A DNA stretch of 64,000 bases, from contig JADFUC010001610.1 of assembly GCA_019722365.1 (NCBI GenBank), forward strand, positions 806,001 through 870,000. The letters run 5' to 3'. Shown here one piece after another: positions 23,404 to 35,100 of the stretch. The position numbers and the translations under genes were made by a program. Within the stretch, counting starts at the first letter, position 1. Every line of letters begins with the position of its first letter. This DNA comes from Lithospermum erythrorhizon. Taxonomy: Eukaryota; Streptophyta; Magnoliopsida; Boraginales; Boraginaceae. The notes under the pieces are model-generated. The model did not search any database. It saw only the letters and a program-made list of their open reading frames with translations, and had not been told where the DNA came from.

Positions 23404-24575
23404 TCTTCAACTTGAATGCTTGAATTGGTTATTCGGATCAACAACAAAATTTTGTTTTTTGTTTTGTCATGTGTTTCTCAATATTGAATCACCCCATCTC
23501 CCTCATTTTAAATCTTGATACTACCAATGCCTATAGTAATATAAATATGGTAGTGCTTGATACTTATAGTCCCAAGATTTTTTACAATTCTCATTTAAAT
23601 GAAAGTATGTAAGCATGGTCCCAAATGGTATTATAGTTATTTTGACATAAATAATTATTTTTCATTTGATGATTTCGACATGTTAGATTTAAGATATTCT
23701 GTAGGGAATTTACATTGTTGATTCGTATATGATGTGGAAAGAAGAAAATAGATAATTGATAACTTCATAATCATGCTAATGATAAAAGAATCAATATATT
23801 TCATGCTAATGATCATGTTAATGATGAAATAATCAGTATATTTTACTGTTAGTTAAACATGCATTGACATAATTAAAGGAGAATTCGTTTCACAAAATAT
23901 ATCAGAACATATCAAGTAGTTCATATGCTCCTGGACCATTTCTCCATAATCAATTGATCTTATGGTAGAATTCATTGACATTGTATCATATGCCAATTGC
24001 CAACCCATGAAAATATATTAGCAGATACAGTTACAAGACAAATTATTCACAAATAGAATAGATCTATGGAATATCACTACAAAGATATGCCTGAAGCAAA
24101 TAAGGTGCTTCAAGTTGAAGGGGACGTTTCGGAAGCCAATATGAGTAACTATAAAATTGCAAGATCTTCACCATACAGAGCCGTATTTCAATATCTCAGC
24201 CATCAATCATCAGAGAATAAAAGAATAAAATGATTACTTTGTTCACTTGACCCCCCAAAAAAACCAGATGAATGGAAACTGAAAAAACAGAGCAAAGAGG
24301 TCATTTTTCAGCAGTGTTGCTCAGACGTTCATCCTAAAACTAAAGTAAATAAAGCTGCTGAAATAAATGTTGTACGACATAATATCCTTTTATCTAGTGT
24401 TCGCTCTAGTCAACCCAATGATCATTTACAGAGAGAAGCTGGAAATTTCCGTTTGCTGCATATGTAGGGAGATTACCACAGGAGAAGCCTCGCAGTTTAT
24501 AACACCCAGCTAGCGATGTTCCAAAATGTGCCATCAATTTATGTCATATTCCTAGATGTGCCATCCAAGTTATAG
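23404..24575. other. Convergent 3' intergenic region
   Basis: Lies between the stop of Sec61-beta (plus strand) and the stop of the NF-YC10/POLE4-like gene (minus strand), so it holds the 3' untranslated regions of both. Near 24505-24570 an imperfect direct repeat (atgtgccatc.aatttat) sits in the latter's 3' region. No gene seen. Confidence 0.6.
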
Positions 24576-27500
24576 CTACTTCTCTTTCATCGAAAATTTT
24601 GCCAATGCAACTTCAGCTTTGATTTTCTCAGGTACAAAATCTAATAAAAGGAAAACTTAATGTAAGATCTGACATAAATGTGATATCGAAATTTAAGGTG
24701 TAAAACTAGTAGTTGGATAAAAGATACCTGAAAGAAAGTCAAGCCTACTTCTTTTGGCTACAACTGATGCTGAAACCACAATAATGGGTAGTCAGTGACC
24801 ATATAGCGCAATAAGCATGTAAACGAATAAAAAGTGGTGGTAACCAAGTTTTGTTGTGCATCGTGATTAACAACAACACTAGGCACTCCATCCCATAAAG
24901 ATTGTCTAGTTTGATTTTCAGATGACCAAATTTACAAACTTAGTAAACTCATGGAATGGAGGTAGTAAGTAATTCATAAGAAAGCTGATTAAGTTGATTA
25001 CACAATGCTTGCAAACAGGGAGATGTCTAAATATGTAATACTTGTGGCACTGAAAGAATATTGAACCATGGATGAGTGAAGAAAGGCATGCAATCCTTTT
25101 TAACAAATTATCAGAAAAGACGGCGGTTTACAGAGGGATAAAAGATTATCGATCACTGAAATGAACTATGGCCTCAGTCAGACCATTTATGACATTGTTA
25201 ACCTACTAATCAGATATTTTGCCCAACTGGAATTGACATAACTTTCAATACTTCAACTCAGAAACAGTGTGTCGAGAGGAAAATTCAATTTCCTAATTCT
25301 ACTAACAGGATTCGGTTCACAAAAATGAGGTATTTCGCTGAACAAGTTTTCTCATAAAATGAAAAATTGTACATCTAATCCATAAAATGCCTTTAACACG
25401 GTGGTGACATTGTAAAATAACAAAAAGAGATATTGAAATCACCAACCAACAAACAGTTTAGAGTTTAGACATGGTGGTTCGGCATTAGCAAAGATCACAA
25501 TTCACAGGCTTTAATCTGCCTTGATGTCAAGAAAGGAAAGAGAATTACACAAATGATTGTAGGCAACTAGATTCTTCCGATCCACAAATGCACACACATA
25601 AGCCTCCCTAGCAAATAGTTCCAGAAACTTCTCCTGCAATCAGCATATAGGAATAAGTTACAAGTATTATAAGAATAGAGAATGATCTCATGCAACAAGG
25701 AAAATTTTGAAGGCACAAGTTCATAATTGGCCATGTGAATTGATATACACTATGCTAAATTACCTTTAACGTTTTTACAAAAAACTAGACATATTGATAC
25801 TTGATAGCACACAATCAACTCATCAAGACTCAAAATTGATTTCCGAATACTATTGTATCACTCAGAATTAAGTAGTGAACTCACTAAAATATTAGGAGTC
25901 ATGTTATTGAATGTAGACATAAAGTAACCAAGGAGTCTTAGACTGTTAACAGAGAACTGACTATCAAGAAATTTAGCACAAATGATGCACGGATCATCCC
26001 AGAAATGTTGGAGAAACCTTTATAGTTTCAATAATTGGAGATACAATGGCAGCTTCAGGAAGAACACCACATTCCAATCTTGTCTTGTGAAGCTAACACC
26101 AACATACAAGTCCAGGCATATGTAGTGGTTCTCAATTTTATAATGTATGCTGGGTACGGAATCTAACAAATATAAATGACAATGCTCTTTATGTAAACAA
26201 CAAATTGTCACATCCTCCTCCTAGATTTTATGAGTTATTTAACATGGACACATGAGTACAAATATCACTTAATATATTCTACAGAAAGTAGTTTAATGAT
26301 CTAGAATCAAATCTTCACCGCCTGAAAAGTTTTTGAGTAGTTCCAAAGCTTTGGCAACCATTCAAGTTACTGATCAGTAGCTTCATATGTTGCAAAGCAT
26401 CCCCTCACAATGGACAAATATCATGGGACTTCACATTCAATGGATAATCAGGCATGATGGCATGGGCTTCTACTGAATGAGTAAAAAGTTGCATATTTAT
26501 GTACTCCGTAATATGTACCCATACTCCCATACCAAACCCATATCATGCAATTACGAGAATCTATGTGATCATCATTTCTTAGTTAATGTAAATATGTAAT
26601 AGAATACATGGTCAACTTCCTGGACCAATAGCACTTTCCAGTCTCAATGGAAAACCTATATACGACTTGATGTAAAACTCATGTGAAGATCCCTGAGAGT
26701 CATCTATATCAATATCGGTGTATGTAAGACACAAAACACACAATTGTTGTGCCATTACCAATTGCCTACAAACAGAGACTGTCGGTTTAGAAGTCCCATC
26801 ATGGTCTTTAAGATCCATAGCAAACTCAACTCAATAATCGATAGTATAAGACATCAGTTCAGCTATCCTTATACCAAGCACACACCATCTGCTTAAGAAC
26901 AAACGAATGCAGTTCAACAACAACCTATAGATACCATCTTCTACAACCCAACTTCTCCTAACACTAAGACCATTTCCATTATCAACGTATTATATAGTTT
27001 TAGCTAAACAGTGAACACATGAATCAGTATGATACTCTAGAGCCATCCAAAAGAATCATATTCGTCTCAATAACGTTCAAATTTCACACTTGTAAATAGG
27101 TTTCAATCGCCTCTGAATTTTCAACTACTAAGCTAAACCAACTATACAAAACAGATAAGCACATTATACAAATTAACAAAATTCCACACATTAGCTAGCA
27201 ATCAAACAAACATAACATAATCGCATACCGTGGCTTTGTTAATCAGAAAAGTAGCCTCATGAGTGATCCTCATATCAGGATTGTCATCCTTAATAATCCG
27301 ACTAATTCGCCTCATGGGAAGCTTATACATCCCACTCTCACTCACATTCTCATCAATCTCCTTCCCCTTCCCTTTCCCCTTCTTATCACTCATTTTCCAG
27401 TTCCCTTTCCCCTTCGATTTCTCACAGCCATTATTTCTCTCGATTTTCTTCATCTTCTTCACATTCTCCTCCTTTTCCCCCTCAGACTCCTCAACGTCTT

Positions 27501-27966
27501 CACCCCCAGATTCTTCAACCTCTTCTTCTCCTTCAGTCTCTTCGTCTTCCTCGCCTTCAGATTCACTTTCAGATATTATTTCTCGCTTGTGATTCTCACT
27601 TTTAGTACTGGGTTTCTCAAAACCCACCCCCTTTTTCGATGGAATGCTGGTTTGATTCCCCTCAATGTTCCTCATCTTTTTCACATTTTCCACCTTTTCC
27701 CCCTCAGATTCCTCAACCTCTTCTTCACCTTCAGTCTCTTCCACTTCTTCGTCTTCCTCGCCCTCGGATTCACTTTCAGATATCAATTGATTCGCCTCGA
27801 TTTTCCTAGATTTTTCGATTTTTTTCTGTAACTCGGATTTCAAACGGACCTCAAAGGACTCAGATTCTTCTGAATCACTTGCAACAATGTCGTTGGTTTC
27901 GGAATCGGAGACAACCTCGGATTCTGGGTTTTTAAGGTTTTTGGTTGTTTGTTTCTTTCCTGCCAT
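24576..27966 (-). CDS. NF-YC10/DPB3-1-like (POLE4-like) histone-fold protein
   Basis: Four exons with GT..AG introns: 27229-27966, 25549-25633, 24728-24769 and 24576-24640, giving 309 aa in a continuous frame. Residues 1-214 are a long acidic, Ser/Glu-rich region with Lys/Gly clusters; about 62-101 and 131-175 are an internal duplication built on ISESESEGEEDEE. The histone fold (about 215-300) reads LPMRRISRIIK, then ATFLINKATEKF and HLSSVVAKRSRLDFLSDFVP, matching plant NF-YC10/DPB3-1 and animal POLE4/CHRAC-type subunits rather than canonical CCAAT-binding NF-YC. Family members pair with an NF-YB/Dpb4-like histone-fold partner, in DNA polymerase epsilon or transcription complexes in the nucleus. 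The lysine/glycine run (about 194-202) could help nuclear import (inference). The start is the first ATG of the long exon. The opposite-strand frames at 27259-27831 are shadows. Confidence 0.9.
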
Positions 27967-28199
27967 TTGCTCTTTGTCCCAAAATAGTTGTCCAATTTGG
28001 CGATGCTGGACTAAACCACCTAGTTATTCTTTTTAAGGTTTCTGTCACAGTCTCACACTCGCGATAAGAGACCCTTTTATTGTTAATCGTTAATTACGGA
28101 CTATAAAAAAGATGAAACCGTCGTTTATGGCTTCCTATCTGTGCACTTAAGCAATATGAGAAAAGTAAATTGTAATACTGATGTTATTTGCCTTTGCTT

Positions 28200-28860
28200 A
28201 AAATTTAAAAAATCGATCAAATCAATCAAATTTTTATCGACATTTTGGTTGGAAAAATGACTCCAACCGAAATTATAAGAAAAAATAAACCAAATGTAAT
28301 TAATCGTGGGATTTCGGTTTTAACATAAACCGAACCGAACCGAGTATATATATTTTTATTAAAACATTTATATTTGTGATATTTTTAGTTTATAATTAGT
28401 ATAGTTTGAAATCAATGGCTCTATTTTAGTTTAAAATCGCAGATTGGCTTAACGACGAAAAAGACGGCTAAGAATCAATGCTATTATACGCAGCAGCGAT
28501 ATGTTTGGGAGCTATATCTATTATTGTGCATTTGTTTGAACAATCCATTAAGAATTACCAAAGAATCTACTCCTGATTTAATTACCCATCACTGCTATAT
28601 CATGATCAAGTATGCGGTCAAATTCATGTGTATTTTATTTTAATTTGAAATCACTAACTTTTTATATTAATTGTTATAAAACCGAAAGAACCGATTTAAC
28701 CGAACCGACTAAATACGTAAAATCCTACATCAACCGAACCGATTCGCACTTCAAATTAATTTCAACCGAAATGGTTTCAGGTATTTAAAAAAACCGAGAA
28801 TCGGGTTTCACACAAAAAAATTAAAAACAGACCGAACCAAACCAAAAACATCCCTACTTA
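28200..28860. mobile_element. Non-autonomous hAT-like element
   Basis: Arrays of the ACCGAACCG type occur near both ends (28250-28345 and 28680-28850). The right end reads aaccaaaaacatcccta, like the tagggatgtttttggtt ends of plant hAT elements. The inside is AT-rich with no transposase frame. Exact termini and target duplication were not established. Confidence 0.5.
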
Positions 28861-29329
28861 CAGTTATTAGAGGCGGTCACGCCGCACACAAAGACACGAA
28901 TTATCATTAAACGCTACGCCTTCTTCTTTACTAATTGGAACTACAATGGAAGATTGTTAATTTTGTTAACTGAAGGTATCTTTAACCGATTATCCACCTT
29001 GAAAGGCGACTGATTAGTACTAACTTTTCTTTCTATAATTTTCAAGAACTGCTTTTACGTGAATTCCACTATCAGAAACATGATGATAATATAAGATGGA
29101 AGATGACTTCTTTGTTGATAGTCTAAGGCATATACTGGAAGGATATTGCTCATACCAGAATAAGAAGCTAAAATGAGAGCGGCATTGTTAATTTTACTAA
29201 TTCCTTCTATATATATATATATTCAATTTTAATGTAAAAATTATATACATTATCAAAATGTATCATTCTAAGATGGATAATTTAAAAAATCCAAAGGAAA
29301 AAGTGTACCAAATTTATTACACGCACTTA

Positions 29330-29465
29330 ATTTGTATGTGTACCAAAATTCGTTAAACAAATTGGTACATATTACCTAAAAGGTAAAATAAGTTTATATA
29401 ATTGTCATTAATGAATTTTATTTTGATAAAATGGTACATATAACCTAAAATGTATTAGTGCTAAA
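29330..29465 (+). repeat. Dispersed repeat shared with the aquaporin intron
   Basis: Contains gttaaacaaattggtac, gtttatataattgtcatta and acctaaaatgta in an order matching the reverse complement of about 41150-41290 in PIP2 intron 1. AT-rich, non-coding and probably a MITE fragment. Confidence 0.55.
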
Positions 29466-29772
29466 AAATACGATTTTAAATTAGATAATTTGTATTTTCG
29501 ATCACAACGAACCACACGAATCAGAATTTTCCACGGAATTAAGATGTAATATTATATACTATAATCAATTCATTTAAATTAATAATTTCATTTTTCGAGT
29601 CAAGATTTGACCATTAATTACTTTTTAATCATTGTATTAGGAAGTATATAAGAAAATAATATTATAAAATATTTCTAAAAAATAAAATCAATTCTATCAA
29701 ATTTATATTTATTTGAATAATAAATACACTGAAAAATGAAAATGTTAATTAAAATGAACTTGTGAGGTAGTA

Positions 29773-29790
29773 ATACTCCCTCCATCCCCA
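29773..29790. repeat. Stowaway-like MITE terminus
   Basis: tactccctccatcccc followed by aatag is the classic left end of plant Stowaway elements. It is only about 50 bp from the hAT-like element starting near 29836. The right end was not located. Confidence 0.45.
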
Positions 29791-29835
29791 ATAGTTCAAA
29801 CTATACGAGTAATCATAAGTTCATAACCCAAATGC

Positions 29836-30435
29836 AGGGGCGCTAAGACAAATCGAAACCGACTGAATGTGATCGAAACCGAACCGAAATAACCGAAATT
29901 TTTTAACCGACGTAAACGAACCAATTTAGGTTCAACAATTTATAGAACCGAATCTAATTCTGTGCTCGCCTTTGAAATAACCGAATTGATTTCTAAACTT
30001 TATGTGTATTTCTCAATTTATTTATTATCCTTTTCAAAATTGTAGTATTTCAGATGTATATTTTAAGAAGGTGAATTCTAGATTTAACTTTGCTTATTAT
30101 TTGTGATAATTAATAAGATATATATAAATCTTTTAAACTAATATAGTGGAATACAAAGATATGTAAAGAGCGATATCGCTAGATTGAATTAGACAGACCG
30201 TATAAGTAATCTTAAAAGAAGTTTATTGAAATTAGCATGGATTAGATCTGTCTAGGACTTTAATTTCGAGTTCAAGACTATATCTCAAAAATTGTCTCAA
30301 AAATCGAAACTTAACCGAAACCGATGAAAACTAATCAAACCGAACCGATTAGGGGTTCGGCTCTCGGTAGAACCGAATGGGGTCAGTTCGTTCTAGTTTT
30401 ACTAAAATCGAACCGAACCAACTGCACACAATTCT
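29836..30435. mobile_element. Second non-autonomous hAT-like element
   Basis: Subterminal AACCGAACCG-type motifs lie at 29850-29930 and, in the same and inverted sense, at 30300-30425. The inside is AT-rich and non-coding. It resembles the element at 28.2 kb but is not an obvious copy of it. Confidence 0.45.
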
Positions 30436-31139
30436 AACCCAAATCCATCTCAAGCGATCAAGGAGGAGGTCTAGCCAAACAACCGGCTCAGAGAACTTCA
30501 TTGAAGCATTTTATCGAAGCCTTCGTCAGCCACAATAATTTAATGGACAGATACGCTGCCCAAAGCTATACGCTTATCGCTGTAGCTTTTTCTGAAGCTT
30601 ATATATAACACTAACATTTGTAATAATTGTTATCGTTTAGCTGGATTCATCAATTTTTTTATTAAATCACTAAATTAACACAAGTAACCATATTAAGATA
30701 AATTATAAACATATTATAAAACATATTATTTATAAAATAGGTTATGAAATAAATTATTTATACAATGTATTAATTATATACAACTTATAAATTAATTATA
30801 AAAATTATAAAAATGTATTACTCGGGAATATAACATAAATTAAAGTAAATCAAGAAATATAAATTAAATTTTTAGTAAAGAAACGACAAGTAGCCTTTAA
30901 GAAAGACGGAAAAAGAGAAAAAGCATGCAGGAAAAGAGAAAAGGAAAGAAATATAACTCCGAAAATCCTCAAGGAGCAATGGGCCAAGCACAACATGTCG
31001 CCATAACGGTCTCTATCGTAGCTATTATGGTTTTTTGGGAGTTGACCTTAACGCGACTCATTCATAAGACTACGGATAATGAATGCCTCTAAACGGTATC
31101 TATTTACCGCGATAATGCTACTATTTACAACTATGGTTG

Positions 31140-31300
31140 AGATCTCGATTCGTTACATATCCAATCTCATAACTCGGTACCCCTCAAACTCGATTCATTA
31201 CATATCGCAAAGATACCTGAAATAACGAGTAACTACCTGACTCGATAAATTACATATCCAATCTCATAACTCGATACCCCTCAAACTGGATTCGTTAACA
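31140..31300. repeat. 97-bp tandem duplication
   Basis: The block ttacatatccaatctcat with following aactcg.tacccctcaaact occurs at about 31152 and 31249. A third partial match (ctcgattcattacatatc) lies between them. Non-coding, upstream of HDS. Confidence 0.7.
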
Positions 31301-31571
31301 GGTTATGGCCAAATGGGGTATATTCTCAAGTTTCAAACATGTCTTACCAACCTTGTAAACATGTGATGCTAAACCATCTCAAAACACAAAGTACCAATTT
31401 ATTACCACTAAACCAAAAGATGCTAAGGAACTGCATTTTGTCTGCTTATTACAAATTCCTATCCTCATATATTAAGTAGCTTTCATATAGAAACATATCT
31501 TGATAATATTTTCATAATTCATATAATCTTAATTTTCAATGCTTACCAAATTATTTTTCTGATAGCCATTG

Positions 31572-32145
31572 TATATAACTCCCTTTTACTCATTATCCAC
31601 CACCAATTTTCTCCCCCCTCTCCCCCTTCTTGATTCTTCTTCTGTCACTCTCTTGCTGAATTTCATATAGACCGTTGTGCCCAACACGGTTACCATTATT
31701 TTTCAGGTACTTAAATCAAGAAACTGAATTGAATTGTACCAAAAACTGTATATTTTTTGTTTATTGGTATACTTATCTGTTAATTTTGACTTCATTTGAT
31801 CACTTTATATGTTACTGTTGACTTCATTTGATCACTCATGCTCACTGGTCAACTTGGTATTTTTTGAAATTGTTGACTTTTGTATTAATGATTAGTTTTT
31901 TGTGTGTGTTTTTCTTTTATGGTTTATATTTGACTGGAATTCACTTAAGCTCAACAACAATTGAGAGGAATTTCAAGGGTGTCAAGCTCTGTGAATACAG
32001 GAACTAGATCAGTTATATAGCTGCAAAGTTCTGCTAATTATGAGACTGAATTTGTTGTGTTTTTTTTTTTTGAAATTTGAGTTTAATTGATTAATTACTT
32101 TTTGGGTTTTGTAAAGTTTTAATTTTTATTTGTTTTGCAGGGAAA
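31572..32145 (+). promoter_or_regulatory. HDS core promoter and 5' leader with intron
   Basis: TATATAA at 31572-31578 is followed by a strongly pyrimidine-rich strip (31605-31660), typical of plant core promoter and leader. The ATG at 32146 lies 5 bases after a good acceptor (tgttttgcag, ending 32140), so the leader contains an intron; its likely donor is tttcag|gtactt at 31706/31707. The transcription start is inferred, not seen. Confidence 0.6.
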
Positions 32146-35100
32146 ATGGCAACTGGAGCCATTCCAGCTCCTTTTACTGGTCTGAAGAGACAAGAAAACG
32201 TTTATGGGTTGTCAAAAAGAATTGATTTTTCTGGAGTGCAGAGGATGAAGTTGCGTAGAGACAGAGTTTTTGTGATCAGAAATCAGAGTCCGGGTCAAGA
32301 AACTGCTGAACTTCAGGCTGCCTCAGAAGGGAGTCAACTATTAGGTACTTTCCTGGATAACATTAACATGTCCGATGCTGCTTGAAGATAAGATGTTCCC
32401 CAAGCCTAAGCCGGGTAGGGGTTGAGTGGTCAGATAGTACGCAGCCTTACCGTGTGATAACAAGGAGGCTGTTTCCTCACTGACCCAAGAATTGAGTGCA
32501 AACACTATCTACTACTTCACAATAATAGATAAGAACCGTTGGTAGTGTAGTGAGCCATTTTGTTATATTCCGTTATGTTACCTCTAGAATTCTGTCGATT
32601 CTTGAAGATTATTGGCTATAAATTGTTGGAATTAACTGCTTGACTTGTTACATGTACTGTTGAACTCAGTTCCAAGGCAGAAGTATTGCGAATCCATTCA
32701 CAAAACTGTGAGGAGGAAAACTAGAACTGTGATGGTTGGGAATGTAGCCCTTGGTAGTGACCATCCAATAAGACTTCAGACAATGACTACTTCGGATACC
32801 AAGGACATAGCTGGGACAGTTGAAGAGGTATACTTTTGTTGGTAACTGGGTAGTATATAACGATTAATATTCAGCATTCGTCCGAAACACAGCCAACTAT
32901 AGAGGAACAAAATGTTTACCACAAAAATACTTCTTTTGATGATTAATATATTAAATGAGTGGAAGAGATATTATTGGTACTTGGTTGATGCACGCGACTG
33001 CGATCTTATTGAACACACTTAGCTGAATGTTATGTTAAATGGTTTTCCTTTTGTTAATTGCCTTTTTGTTTCCAAGATATTCAGAGTTAATCTGTTGAAA
33101 TGACCATGTGAATGATCCAAATTGCTCACAGAAAATATATCAAGCAGTTTGCTATTGAATGTTTGCAATAATAATAGCCTATCAAGTGCTTGAAGCATTT
33201 TACTGAAAATATCATTCGGTGAAGATGTGATTAGCTCTACAGTACTGTTGGGCCTTCCTACTAAAGTTTGCTAACGTGATCTTTCATTGTCCATAACTTA
33301 TTGAGATCTCCGAAGGCTGGTGTTCCTTGTATAGTAGCAATATGTTTTACTCACGATTAAAATCTCTATTATTTCCGACTCCAAAGAGCATCACTAAAAA
33401 GTCTTGGATAGCAGTATCCATAATATTGTATGATCAAAGTGATGCAAGAATGACAGTCAATGATAGTTCTCAAGCTCATTATTTGGATGTCAGGTAATGA
33501 AGATAGCTGACACAGGAGCAGACATTGTCAGAATAACAGTGCAGGGGAAGAAAGAAGCTGATGCATGTTTCGAAATAAAAAACTCTCTTGTACAGAAGAA
33601 GTAGGTGTCCTTTAAATTTTTGTTAACTACAGAAGTTCTTAATTGCATATATAATAACATTTCACATACAACCGACCACTACAGTTATAACATCCCTCTT
33701 GTTGCGGACATTCACTTCGCTCCTTCGGTTGCGTTGCGAGTTGCTGAATGCTTTGACAAAATACGAATCAACCCTGGAAACTTTGGTACATTCTCTTCTA
33801 ACAATTTTTTTGTAGTGATTTTTATTCATCTTAGTTAAGCTGCATTATTGCATTTCAGCTGACAGGCGAGCCCAGTTTGAAAAGCTGGAGTACACAGAAG
33901 AAGATTATCAGCAAGAACTTGAACATATTGAAGAGGTAACAATTTGACATGATTTCACCCGACTTAAAGATGACTTTTATGTTTATATAATTTCTTTGAC
34001 CTGATAGGCTATAGCACTACAAAGGGGCAAAAGCGCAGACATAATCTTTTATATTTATGCCATTTGGTTTGTTCATGGAAGTAATGGACGGAAGTAGATA
34101 ATATATAAAGAAGGAAGTTAGGGTAAAATGGTTTTGGCCTTGTTCCTCTTACCTGTTGGTCAAGAGCATCTTCAGTCGCATTGAGTGGTGGAGAAAATTG
34201 ATAACTATGACTATCTAAACACTATCTCCCATATGGGCGAGGCCGCATATTTTAGGTATAGATGCCCGACACTTCTGTTTATTTGAGCTCAGTCATACAA
34301 GGAGCAGGAGTCTGTTGTCCTGGTCAACAGTACTGCAGTGCGTCTGGTTTGCTTGAATTGATCAACTAAAATAATGAATTGAATGGTGGGAGATTAGATA
34401 TAGTGGAAAGAGAACAATTCTTTATGAGACTTCTTAACTTTTTTAGTTACCACTTATAACTTCCATTCAGACTTCTCATACTATTTCATGAACTCGTCTG
34501 TTCTAAAAAGTTAGTGACCACCATATGCTACTTCAACATTTTTCTGATTTACATGGCCTTGTAGTACACTACTATAAGTCTATAACTTAAAATTTTACGA
34601 TTTCTTGTTTTGAGGTAGACGCTATGAATTGTCTTTTTGTTTGTACGTCACCATGGAGTCCTCTTTATTATCTTTAACTGCTTCAGGTATTTACTCCATT
34701 GGTTGAAAAATGTAAAAAATATGGTCGGGCAATGCGCATCGGGACAAATCATGGGAGTCTTTCAGACCGTATTATGAGCTATTATGGAGATTCACCAAGG
34801 GGAATGGTAAGTTGCAAATGAATGACACTGCCAGACTTCTGCTACGTTCTCAGTAATTGTTGGCTTTATAGATCAGATGGTCTTAAAATTCATTCCATTT
34901 TGATGCAGGTTGAGTCTGCTTTTGAATTTGCAAGAATATGTCGTAAATTGGACTACCACAATTTCGTTTTTTCCATGAAAGCAAGCAATCCTGTCGTAAT
35001 GGTTCAAGCTTACCGTCTTCTTGTAGCTGAAATGTATGTTCAAGGATGGGATTATCCATTACACTTGGGAGTTACTGAAGCTGGTGAAGGAGAAGATGGA

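Noticed and set aside
27259..27831. 190-codon plus-strand frame, Phe/Leu-rich, membrane-like
   Set aside because: Antisense shadow of the acidic exon of the NF-YC10/POLE4-like gene; the codon pattern follows from Glu/Ser codons on the other strand.
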